From CAVQBP01 sp964448105 (GTDB lineage Bacteria; Bacteroidota; Ignavibacteria; Ignavibacteriales; Ignavibacteriaceae), in the NCBI GenBank assembly GCA_964448105.1, contig CAYUVK010000143.1:1-10195 (forward strand): a DNA stretch of 10,195 nucleotides, given 5' to 3'. Position numbers and translations under genes: made by a program. The notes under the pieces are model-generated. The model saw only the letters and a list, made by a program, of their open reading frames with translations. It did not search any database and was not told the origin of the DNA. Shown here piece by piece: positions 1 to 5,768 of this stretch (position 1 is the first letter of the stretch; the number at the start of each line of letters is the position of its first letter).

Positions 1-276
1 CATCGGATCTGTAAAATTTTCAACATGGCCGGAAGCTTCCCAGACTTTCGGATGCATTAGAATCGAAGCATCAAGTCCTTCGATATCATCCCTGTAAGTC
101 ATGAACTTCCACCATTCTTCTTTAATATTTTTTAGAAGTTCAACGCCGAGCGGCCCATAATCCCAGCATCCGTTTAATCCGCCGTAAATCTCACTTGACT
201 GAAAAACAAATCCTCTTCTTTTTGCAAGTGAGACAATTTTATCAACATCCGTTTGTGTTTCATTCTGCTTGCTGAT
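1..276 (-). CDS. glyQS: Glycyl-tRNA synthetase, dimeric (alpha2) type, N-terminal part
   Basis: This class II enzyme attaches glycine to tRNA-Gly in the cytoplasm. The 92 visible residues contain signatures of the single-chain alpha2 GlyRS family: VSLAKRRGFVFQSSEIYGG at residues 15-33, then WDYGPLG, then WEASGHVENFTDPM up to the window edge. The C-terminal part lies outside the window. The frame is open back to a TAA at 304-306, yet no ATG, GTG or TTG lies between that stop and the conserved region. A GGAGG Shine-Dalgarno at 286-282 sits 5 nt before an ATC codon (276-274), which would give (M)SKQNETQTDVDKIV; ATT at 279-277 is the alternative. The ATG at 263-261 is in another frame. Family identity is clear; the start is either truly non-AUG or reflects a base error or mutation. 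Confidence 0.9.
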   Translation of the reverse strand, partial: MSKQNETQTDVDKIVSLAKRRGFVFQSSEIYGGLNGCWDYGPLGVELLKNIKEEWWKFMTYRDDIEGLDASILMHPKVWEASGHVENFTDPM

Positions 277-310
277 AATATCCTCCGAAAAATGATTTAT
301 AAATTAGTTT

Positions 311-318
311 CAAATATA
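311..318 (-). promoter_or_regulatory. Possible glyQS promoter -7 element
   Basis: The minus strand reads TATATTTG here, matching the Bacteroidota-type -7 consensus TAnnTTTG. It would start transcription about 30 nt before the proposed GlyRS start and leave the GGAGG ribosome site inside the leader. No convincing TTTG/TTG -33 partner is visible at the usual distance, so this is a half-match only. Confidence 0.3.
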
Positions 319-361
319 GTAAAAATTGATAAAGGTTATAAAAAGTTAAAGATCAAAAGTT

Positions 362-413
362 AAGGCCTAAAGGCAAAGAGGTATTAGGCATATGGGAAAG
401 GCATTTAGGTCTT
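362..413 (-). terminator. Long hairpin between the exonuclease gene and glyQS
   Basis: The arms AAGGCCTAAA (362-371) and TTTAGGTCTT (404-413) pair over 10 bp with one G-T wobble, followed by one mismatch and two more G/C pairs. The loop is about 26 nt and contains further AGGCA-type repeats. On the minus strand the hairpin lies 45 nt after the exonuclease stop and is followed by a T-rich stretch with several short T runs, so it may end that transcript. The large loop and interrupted T tract make it a weak terminator. It could instead be a dispersed repeat or leader structure. Confidence 0.3.
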
Positions 414-457
414 ACATCATTATAACTAATATATTGAACGGCTTTTTCTTTTGATTT

Positions 458-1453
458 TCAACTCTCACTTTCGAACTCTTTTTTAAGAGGTAAAGCATCC
501 CAGCCGTTTTCTTTGAGCCAACGAACTAGAACCGAGATATAACCATGTGTTACAAAAATTTTTTCCGCACCTGTTTCTTTTATTGTATTAATTAATCCGT
601 CCCAATCAGAATGATCGGAAAGGGCAAAGCCTCTATCAACAGCTCTCCTTTTTCTCATACCTCTAACCAGCATCCACCCTGAAGCAAATGAGAGAGAAAC
701 ATTATCAAAACTTTCCATCTGTAAGGAACTACTACTGGAAGGAGGTGCAATTATTATCGATCCTTTAGGAATGTTCTTTTCATTTATATTTCTAATACAC
801 GTAGTTCCTTGTAAATTTATTCCGGAAGCCCGGTAACAATTATTTATATCTTCGACTGCTTTATGAGTCAAAATCGGACCGATTGAAGCATCCAGACCGG
901 AAATTAGTCTTTGAGCTTTTCCAAGTGCATACCCGAAAAGAATACTAATCTTACCATTTTCAGTATTCCGTTTCCACCAATTATTAATTTCATCAAATAT
1001 CTCTTTTTGAGGAGACCATTTGTAAATAGGTAAACCAAAAGTTGATTCGGTTATAAAGGTGCTGCAGCGAATTGGTTCAAATTTTTCACAAGTGGTATCT
1101 TCTTCTGTTTTATAATCACCGGAAACAACTGCCACTTCTTTATCTGATTCCATTCTTATTTGAGCCGAACCAAGAATATGCCCTGACGGATGAAACGAGA
1201 TTTTTATTCCATTGATACTTAATACTTCATTATATTTAACTGTTTGTAAATTAATCTCTTTACCCAGCCTGAGCTTTAAAAGGTTATCACTTTTATCAAC
1301 AGACAAATAATGTTTCGAACCCCATCTTGCATGATCCGAATGAGCGTGAGTTATTAAAGCTTTATCAACAGGTTTCCATGGATCGATGTAAAAACCGCCC
1401 TTAACACAATAAAGCCCTTTATCATTCAATTCTAAAAGTTTATTAGTATTCAA
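458..1453 (-). CDS. Ligase-associated DNA exonuclease, metallo-beta-lactamase fold
   Basis: This 331-residue protein belongs to the metallo-beta-lactamase/beta-CASP-like exonuclease family (TIGR04122 type). The family is usually encoded beside an ATP-dependent DNA ligase and an Lhr-type helicase and is thought to act in DNA end processing or repair. Metal-binding motifs are intact: THAHSDH at residues 35-41, PSGHILG at 89-95, SGDY at 111-114, TES at 135-137, ALSDHSDW at 277-284 and THG at 302-304. The N-terminal GLYCVKGGFYIDPWKPVDKA is also typical. Length matches the family. The start is TTG, with an in-frame TAA three codons upstream and no Shine-Dalgarno; a second TTG eight codons in is less likely. 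No ligase or helicase gene is adjacent: the flanks are GlyRS downstream and a divergent secreted protein upstream, so here the gene appears to stand alone. Confidence 0.88.
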   Translation of the reverse strand: MNTNKLLELNDKGLYCVKGGFYIDPWKPVDKALITHAHSDHARWGSKHYLSVDKSDNLLKLRLGKEINLQTVKYNEVLSINGIKISFHPSGHILGSAQIRMESDKEVAVVSGDYKTEEDTTCEKFEPIRCSTFITESTFGLPIYKWSPQKEIFDEINNWWKRNTENGKISILFGYALGKAQRLISGLDASIGPILTHKAVEDINNCYRASGINLQGTTCIRNINEKNIPKGSIIIAPPSSSSSLQMESFDNVSLSFASGWMLVRGMRKRRAVDRGFALSDHSDWDGLINTIKETGAEKIFVTHGYISVLVRWLKENGWDALPLKKEFESES

Positions 1454-1485
1454 TTTAAATTATTGTATACAAAATAATTAATCAT
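1450..1485 (-). CDS. Possible 11-codon leader ORF coupled to the exonuclease
   Basis: On the minus strand an ATG at 1485-1483 opens the reading frame MINYFVYNNLN and ends with TGA at 1452-1450. That TGA overlaps the exonuclease TTG start as TTGA. An AGAGG Shine-Dalgarno-like sequence (1500-1496) lies 10 nt before the ATG, whereas the exonuclease TTG has none. The layout would allow ribosomes to terminate and restart on the weak TTG codon. The peptide is too short to judge by composition and may be chance. Confidence 0.25.
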   Translation of the reverse strand: MINYFVYNNLN

Positions 1486-1507
1486 GTGCCAATTACCTCT
1501 TTATGTG

Positions 1508-1518
1508 ATTGGTATATA
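1508..1518 (+). promoter_or_regulatory. Possible extended -10 promoter for the toastrack gene
   Basis: ATTGGTATATA contains TG-n followed by TATATA, an extended -10 shape, and shares ATTGGTATA with the stronger candidate before the gene at 4685. It would give a leader of about 70 nt. It lies in the 142-bp gap between the divergent exonuclease and toastrack genes. The match to a -10 box is only partial. Confidence 0.25.
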
Positions 1519-1595
1519 AGTAAAGGAATTTATTTAAAATTAGTAACCTTTTTTCATTTTCAAGGTCTAATATATTATAAAACAGGAGGTATAAA

Positions 1596-2444
1596 ATGAA
1601 AAAAAATATTCCGTTTTTATTTTTTATTCTTATTTTATTTACATCTTTTATAAATGTACATGCAGGTGATTTAAAAGTAATCAAAGAAAGAACATTTCCG
1701 ATATCTCCCGGAAAGAATTTGAAACTTGATGCGTCAAGCGGTGATGTTTTGGTTTCTTCTTGGGATAAAAATGAAGTTTATATTAAAATACTTGGAAACG
1801 AAAAAGCAGAAGAAAAGATGAAATTTGAGTTTAACAATAATGACGATATGGTTGAAGTGATTGCTAAAAGAGAACACTGGCTGTTCGGCTGGTTCTGGAA
1901 TAGAATTAAGCTACGGTTTGAAATTAAAGTCCCTATAAAATTTAATGAAAAATTAAGAACCAGCGGTGGTGATGTATATACTACTAATACTTCCGGGAAC
2001 TTGAATATTTCAACTTCGGGAGGAGATATAAAATTAGAGAATGTTAACGGGGTGTTTGATCTTTCGACCTCGGGCGGAGATATTTCCGGAATTAATTTTC
2101 AGGGGAATTTAAATGCCTCAACTTCGGGCGGAGATATTAACTTAAGAGGCAGTGATTCTAAAATTAAAGCTTCAACCTCGGGCGGAGATATTTACCTGGA
2201 TTATCAAGGAACGAATGAGGGAATATCACTAAGTACTTCCGGTGGAGATATTCAAATTAGACTTCCGCAAGATTTTAATGCATCTGCAAAAATGCATACC
2301 TCAGGCGGAGACATCAGCTGCGAACTAACCGCTAATAATGCTAAAAAAATATCTTCTACAAAGTTTGAAGCCGATTTAAATAATGGCGGGAATCCTCTTT
2401 ATGCCGAAACTTCGGGTGGTGATATTGATATTTTAAAGAAGTAA
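1596..2444 (+). CDS. Secreted DUF4097/toastrack-type protein with SGGDI repeats
   Basis: The 282-residue protein has a clear Sec signal peptide (MKKN, hydrophobic core at residues 5-19, likely cleavage after VHA at 23). A short N-terminal region with ASSGDVLV at 46-53 resembles a first beta turn. Then TSGGD recurs eight times at residues 122, 140, 158, 176, 194, 214, 235 and 272, the first five exactly 18 residues apart. This pattern fits the DUF4097/toastrack family of right-handed beta-solenoid envelope proteins, which includes LiaG of the Firmicutes Lia stress system. The exact job is unknown; an envelope-stress or adhesin-like structural role is inferred. AGGAGGT at 1584-1590 sits 5 nt before the ATG and fixes the start. 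It is apparently transcribed alone, ending in the hairpin at 2469-2500. No lipobox cysteine follows the signal peptide, so a soluble periplasmic or surface protein is expected. Confidence 0.82.
   Translation: MKKNIPFLFFILILFTSFINVHAGDLKVIKERTFPISPGKNLKLDASSGDVLVSSWDKNEVYIKILGNEKAEEKMKFEFNNNDDMVEVIAKREHWLFGWFWNRIKLRFEIKVPIKFNEKLRTSGGDVYTTNTSGNLNISTSGGDIKLENVNGVFDLSTSGGDISGINFQGNLNASTSGGDINLRGSDSKIKASTSGGDIYLDYQGTNEGISLSTSGGDIQIRLPQDFNASAKMHTSGGDISCELTANNAKKISSTKFEADLNNGGNPLYAETSGGDIDILKK
1959..2426 (+). repeat. Eight TSGGD-encoding repeats within the toastrack gene
   Basis: Copies begin at codons 122, 140, 158, 176, 194, 214, 235 and 272. Copies one to five are exactly 54 bp apart, then 60, 63 and 111 bp. 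The core is close to TCGGGCGGAGATAT, with copies 3, 4 and 5 identical over that core and the outer copies diverged (for example AGCGGTGGTGATGT in copy 1). The sequence between cores is not conserved, so this is a structural repeat and not a simple microsatellite. Confidence 0.85.
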
Positions 2445-2468
2445 TATTTCGAATTGTTTTAATGATGT

Positions 2469-2500
2469 AGAGACGGGGCATTCCTCGTCTCTTTGTTTTA
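2469..2500 (+). terminator. Strong hairpin terminator after the toastrack gene
   Basis: AGAGACGGGG (2469-2478) pairs with CCTCGTCTCT (2483-2492) over 10 bp with one G-T wobble and a CATT tetraloop, followed by TTGTTTTA. This is the shape of an intrinsic terminator 25 nt after the stop codon. The arm is G+C-rich against an AT-rich background, so it could also be a short dispersed palindromic repeat serving as a terminator. Confidence 0.7.
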
Positions 2501-2607
2501 AATTGTATTAGACTATCTCCACACAGCTTCCTACCAGGCGGATTTTTATTTAAATGATCTAATATGTCATTGTTTTAATTCGTACAGTTTAATAGTTTTA
2601 AATAGTT

Positions 2608-3066
2608 ATGGAAAAACAATTAATATATTATTTCTTAAACGATGACGAACTTCTCCGGATTTCAAACAAAATAAAACAAGCTGAAAAAACTACTGCCGGA
2701 GAAATTTGTGTAAGCATTAAAGAGCATAAATCGTTTTTTCAAAAAAGAAAGTCTGTTCGCCGGCTTGCGGAAGAAGAATTCTTTAAATTAGGAATAGATA
2801 AAACAAGAGATAATACAGGCATCTTAATTTTTATCCTCTTAGAAGACAGGCAGTTTTATATTCTTGCGGATAAAGGAATAAATGAAAAAGTTGAACCTAA
2901 AACATGGGATTCAATAAAAGACGAAATGCAAAAAATGTTTTTGAAGGGGAATTTCAGTAAGGGAATAATCCATGGTGTTGAAGAAGTGGGAAAAATTTTA
3001 AACACTCACTTCCCCATCAAACCTGATGATACTAATGAGCTTTCTAACAGGGTTGTAATCGAATAG
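2608..3066 (+). CDS. TPM-domain protein (short, cytoplasmic form)
   Basis: The 152-residue protein matches the TPM family (TLP18.3/Psb32/MOLO-1). Typical landmarks are TTAGEICVSI at residues 28-37, an F-LGI segment at 58-63, DNTGILIFILLEDRQFYILADKGI at 68-91, W100, and FLKGNFSKGI-HGVEEVGKILNTHFP at 111-136. It lacks the signal peptide and C-terminal membrane helix of longer family members, so it resembles the short Bacteroidota version that follows a separate membrane-anchored TPM protein in some genomes; no such partner is seen here. Family function in bacteria is unsettled, although plant TLP18.3 has weak phosphatase activity and a role in photosystem II repair. No Shine-Dalgarno precedes the ATG. 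It is probably the first gene of an operon with the rhodanese gene 33 nt downstream. Confidence 0.8.
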   Translation: MEKQLIYYFLNDDELLRISNKIKQAEKTTAGEICVSIKEHKSFFQKRKSVRRLAEEEFFKLGIDKTRDNTGILIFILLEDRQFYILADKGINEKVEPKTWDSIKDEMQKMFLKGNFSKGIIHGVEEVGKILNTHFPIKPDDTNELSNRVVIE

Positions 3067-3099
3067 AATCCCCTTTTAAGATTTAAAAAAAATTAAATT

Positions 3100-3735
3100 A
3101 TGAAGATCAATCTTCCAAATGTATTTTATATAATTATTGCCGGTTCAATTATCGGATTGATTATAAACTTCATTAGGCCTGATGGATTATCTTTAATAAG
3201 AGAAGCAAAAAATTTAGTATGGGCAGATTCATTAAACTTAACCGGGAAAATTGGTAAGGATTCAATTAAGATAAAACATGAATTATCCGCAGACAAAAAA
3301 TCAATTAATAAGAGAGATACCGTAGATAAAAGCAGAAAGTATATCACATTAAAAGATAAAAAAGAGGATTCAATAAAGACTCAAGAAGAGATCGAAGTTA
3401 AATCATTTAAAGAACCAATTGCAATTAATTTAAACCAGGCTTATAAGCTTTTCAAACAAAATATCACCTTTCTTGATGCAAGAGAAAATGAAGATTATAA
3501 GGCCGGACATATTAAAGGCGCATTAAGTCTTCCCTATTATGATTTTGAATCTTATAAAAATATCTTGGAAAAAATACCGAAGGATAATATAATTGTTACA
3601 TATTGTGCAGGCACAGATTGTGACTTAAGTATTCTTTTAGGGAAACAACTTTTTGAATTAGGTTATAAAAGAGTATATATCTTTTTTGACGGGTGGAATG
3701 AATGGATAAAAGCAAAATATCCTGTTGATCATTAA
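3100..3735 (+). CDS. Membrane-anchored rhodanese-like protein
   Basis: The 211-residue protein has one N-terminal membrane segment (about residues 8-24), a lysine-rich charged linker (about 45-103) and a C-terminal rhodanese domain (about 105-211). The domain shows FLDARENEDYKAGHIKGA at 124-141 and the active-site segment VTYCAGTDCDLS at 166-177, with the presumed persulfide-forming Cys169. Rhodaneses move sulfane sulfur or act in thiol redox chemistry. The loop holds a second cysteine, Cys174, so a disulfide-type redox role is also possible. The helix probably anchors the domain outside the inner membrane. The MauE-like gene follows after 14 nt, and rhodanese/MauE pairs of this kind are recognised neighbours, implying joint thiol or sulfur handling. 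The start lacks a Shine-Dalgarno. Confidence 0.85.
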   Translation: MKINLPNVFYIIIAGSIIGLIINFIRPDGLSLIREAKNLVWADSLNLTGKIGKDSIKIKHELSADKKSINKRDTVDKSRKYITLKDKKEDSIKTQEEIEVKSFKEPIAINLNQAYKLFKQNITFLDARENEDYKAGHIKGALSLPYYDFESYKNILEKIPKDNIIVTYCAGTDCDLSILLGKQLFELGYKRVYIFFDGWNEWIKAKYPVDH

Positions 3736-3749
3736 ATCATTAACTTTTT

Positions 3750-4199
3750 ATGATAAAAAAAATTTTAGCAAATCAATATCTTCTTTTTCTTTTACGAATT
3801 ATTTTGGGATCTGTTTTCATCTATTCAGGTTTTATAAAAATTATTGATGTACAGGGTTTTTCAAATTCAATTTTAAATTATAAACTACTGCCAGAGTTTT
3901 TTATTAATTTTTTTGCAATAATACTTCCATGGATTGAGCTTACATCAGGTTTACTTTTGCTGCTAGGAATATCTGTTAAGGAAAATGCTTTTATAATTAA
4001 TTTCCTACTCTCTGTTTTTTTAATCGCTATTATAATAAATCTTATTAGGGGATTGGATATAAATTGCGGGTGTTTCGGTACTCAAAACGGGACAAAAATT
4101 GGATTTACAAAATTGCTCGAAAATGTTTTCTTACTGTTAACCGGGCTTTTATTGATGATTTTTGATTCAAGGGTATTTACTTTAAAAAGGAATTCTTAA
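3750..4199 (+). CDS. MauE/DoxX-family redox-associated membrane protein
   Basis: The 149-residue protein has four predicted membrane helices (about residues 8-29, 48-72, 78-99 and 121-139) and the family motif INCGCFG at 105-110, with Cys106 and Cys108 at a membrane face. An N-terminal RIILGSVFIYSGFIKI stretch is typical of DoxX/MauE proteins. MauE supports disulfide formation during methylamine dehydrogenase maturation; other members are thought to take part in membrane thiol redox. No methylamine genes are present here, so the general family role is the safer call. It closely follows the rhodanese gene and ends at TAA 4197-4199, with no base between that stop and the stop of the opposing sigma-factor remnant. 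Confidence 0.87.
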   Translation: MIKKILANQYLLFLLRIILGSVFIYSGFIKIIDVQGFSNSILNYKLLPEFFINFFAIILPWIELTSGLLLLLGISVKENAFIINFLLSVFLIAIIINLIRGLDINCGCFGTQNGTKIGFTKLLENVFLLLTGLLLMIFDSRVFTLKRNS

Positions 4200-4514
4200 T
4201 TAAAAATTATTGTAATTATCAATCTTTTCCATTTTTCCCTTCAACAACTTTTTCTCTGCTTCGGAAGCTGTTAAAGTAATTGCTTTTTCTAAATGAAATT
4301 TGGCTTTATCCGGATTATTGTTTTTCATGTGTAGATCGGCAAGTGCGAAATGATAAAGATAATAATTTTCAAGTGTTTCCTTGTCTTTAATTTTATTTAT
4401 TTCCTCAATTCCTGCTTGAACGCCATTAACTCTTGAATAAACAATTGCCCTGTTTAACCCGACTATTGGTGTTTTTTTAATTTCATATAAAAGATTATTC
4501 AAGATTATTTTTAG
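4200..4514 (-). pseudogene. 3' remnant of an ECF sigma factor (ECF42, DUF6596 type)
   Basis: An open segment of about 104 codons encodes only the C-terminal extension of ECF42-type sigma factors, which are normally about 400 residues long. The family-like run TPIVGLNRAIVYSRVNG is followed by a TPR-like helix pair, including YHFALADLHMKNNNPDKAKFHLEKAI and AEKKLLKGKMEKI. Homology seems to continue upstream of the TTG at 4502-4500 (KIILNNLLYEI resembles the family's ILxLYxxLL segment). It then meets two consecutive in-frame TAA codons (4515-4520), and nothing upstream to 4684 resembles sigma region 2 or 4. No start codon with a ribosome site is visible. It is best read as a decayed gene; use of the remnant as a small TPR protein cannot be excluded. 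Confidence 0.75.
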
Positions 4515-4631
4515 TTATTATAAATTTTCCATCAATAAATTTATTCCATGATGTTCAGATAATTGAACAGTTAAAGGTATTTTTATATACAAACCACTAG
4601 CCTACGCTTCATTTAATCAATAATAATTCAA

Positions 4632-4652
4632 TTATTTATTGGTATACTTTTT
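4632..4652 (+). promoter_or_regulatory. Extended -10-like promoter before the proline-rich TPR gene
   Basis: The sequence contains ATTGGTATACT, that is TG-n plus TATACT (five of six matches to TATAAT), about 37 nt before the ATG. Predicted transcription would start near 4655 and include the GGAGGGG ribosome site. The same 21-bp block occurs before the cytochrome gene (8645-8665) with one difference. Confidence 0.4.
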
Positions 4653-4684
4653 ACCACATAACTATAAATAAATGGAGGGGTATC

Positions 4685-5377
4685 ATGAATAATTTAAATC
4701 ATATACTTTTAAGTTTCGTAATTTTAATATTCATTTCTTTTCAAACAATACATGCCCAAGTTTCAAGAAATCCCGATCCAGGTAGACCTACATCAAGGCT
4801 CCCGCGTCCTGCTGATGGAGGCAACATTCTTGATAGGGACAGGAGTAATGAAATTGGAAATACTAAGGAGCGAAAAAATCCTCCGCCACAAATAAATATC
4901 CCGGTTAATACAAAACCGGAATGGCAACCGGATCCTTCTGCTATGAATCCGACACATCCTCATCCGCCTAAACCTCCCAAGCATATTCCAATAGACAAAC
5001 CTATTATAATTGAATATCAGCCTGAAATAATAATAGTTGAAAATCCTGATAAATACATCGATGACAACCCCATTTCAGAAATAGAGGAGAATGAATCTGC
5101 AATTATAATATATGATGAGATTCTAAAAAGAAATCCAAAAGACACACTTTTATATTTTTTAAGGGGGAATGCTAAATTAATTACAAAAGATTATTATGGT
5201 GCAATCGAAGATTTCACAATTTATTTACAGTTAGTTCCCTGGGATAAAGAAACATATTTTAAAAGGGGACTAGCATTCTTGTATTACGGGAATAAAAAAG
5301 AAGCTTTGCTGGATTTACAAATTGCTGCGGAATTGGGATATAAAAAAGGAGATTCAATAATTAATAAGTATAATTGA
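4685..5377 (+). CDS. Secreted proline-rich protein with C-terminal TPR repeats
   Basis: The 230-residue protein starts with a Sec signal peptide (residues 1-24, cleavage likely after HAQ/IHA). A low-complexity region rich in Pro, Arg, Asn and Lys follows (about 26-105), including the His/Pro cluster HPHPPKPPKH at 91-100. A short strand-like linker precedes at least two TPR units (about 154-187 and 189-221), with a partial one before them (ESAIIIYDEILKRNPKD). The end, AAELGYKKGDSIINKY, is the usual close of such Bacteroidota TPR arrays, so the protein is probably complete. It should act in the periplasm or at the surface as a protein-binding scaffold; its partner is unknown. GGAGGGG at 4674-4680 sets the start. 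The TGA stop is overlapped by the left arm of the palindromic element at 5376-5466. I do not recognise an orthologous named gene. Confidence 0.75.
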   Translation: MNNLNHILLSFVILIFISFQTIHAQVSRNPDPGRPTSRLPRPADGGNILDRDRSNEIGNTKERKNPPPQINIPVNTKPEWQPDPSAMNPTHPHPPKPPKHIPIDKPIIIEYQPEIIIVENPDKYIDDNPISEIEENESAIIIYDEILKRNPKDTLLYFLRGNAKLITKDYYGAIEDFTIYLQLVPWDKETYFKRGLAFLYYGNKKEALLDLQIAAELGYKKGDSIINKYN

Positions 5378-5466
5378 GCTGTTGTTTGTTGGGACATCTT
5401 TACCCGGAAACTCAAAAGTTTCGTCTTCAACAAAGAAGCTGCGGATAATTCATCAAACAACAGCTC
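5376..5466. repeat. 91-bp palindromic element with two internal hairpins
   Basis: Perfect 13-bp terminal inverted repeats, GAGCTGTTGTTTG (5376-5388) and CAAACAACAGCTC (5454-5466), enclose two smaller hairpins. These are GAAACT-CAAA-AGTTTC (5407-5422) and CTTC-AACAAA-GAAG (5425-5438). The pairing can extend outward through TAATT/AATTA with a 3-nt bulge. The left arm supplies the last two bases of the TPR gene's stop codon. The form suits a small non-autonomous mobile element (MITE or REP-like unit), a structured RNA, or a bidirectional terminator. No long T run follows, which speaks against a simple terminator. Confidence 0.65.
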
Positions 5467-5768
5467 TTGAATTAATCGTATCAACACAAGTGCCAGTTAT
5501 CATGATGAGGCTGTTCCTTTTCATTTTATTGCTTTTTCCTCTTTACATTTAATACTATCGATAAGTTTTGTAATTTATTTAGACAAATGATTAAATTGAT
5601 ACATAACTTAACCCTAAAAAATATTTCAAGTAATATTCAATACCATCAGGTTCGGGATCAGAAATTCTTAAATCTTACCGGTATATTTCTGTTATTCACC
5701 GATTTTTTCTTACCTATTATTCTTTAATGACATATTTTTGAATAAAAGAATTTCACTAAGGAGTAATA
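5467..5768. other. Non-coding AT-rich stretch before the LiaF-like gene
   Basis: I see no convincing coding region, RNA gene or long repeat here. The first 60 bases include a small ATCATGAT palindrome, and the middle is a T-rich run (about 5515-5550). Near the end lie a promoter candidate and an AAGGAG ribosome site (5758-5763), 5 nt before the ATG at 5769. The first part may belong to the neighbouring palindromic element. Confidence 0.5.
5728..5740 (+). promoter_or_regulatory. Possible promoter of the LiaF-like/LytS/LytTR operon
   Basis: TGACATATTTTTG holds both an extended -10 form (TG-A-CATATT) and the Bacteroidota -7 form TAnnTTTG (TATTTTTG, 5733-5740). Either gives a leader of about 22-26 nt that keeps the AAGGAG ribosome site. 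No clear upstream -33/-35 partner is visible. Confidence 0.3.

Noticed and set aside
277..457. T-box or other known riboswitch leader for glyQS
   Set aside because: No T-box sequence or tRNA-Gly specifier stem is recognisable, and the visible hairpin fits a terminator or repeat better.
1493..1684. 63-codon open frame on the minus strand
   Set aside because: It overlaps the toastrack gene's start and signal peptide as well as its promoter region, has low-complexity Lys/Ile/Leu/Phe composition, and shows no family resemblance.
3126..3347. 73-codon minus-strand frame inside the rhodanese gene
   Set aside because: It is antisense to a well-supported coding region and shows only a hydrophobic composition mirrored from the AT-rich sense strand.
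4503..4684. N-terminal part of the sigma factor in another frame
   Set aside because: I looked for region 2/4-like sequence on the minus strand and found only short frames broken by stops, with no family resemblance.
4793..4984. 63-codon minus-strand frame opposite the proline-rich region
   Set aside because: Its Arg-rich composition is the expected antisense of Pro-rich codons; there is no ribosome site.
5374..5468. Integron attC site
   Set aside because: The arms do not carry the RYYYAAC/GTTRRRY core pair in the required orientation, and there is no integrase or cassette array.
5284..5487. 67-codon minus-strand frame through the palindromic element
   Set aside because: It spans the element and the 3' end of the TPR gene, lacks a ribosome site, and is better explained by the element's composition. 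It is noted in the findings only as a property of the element.
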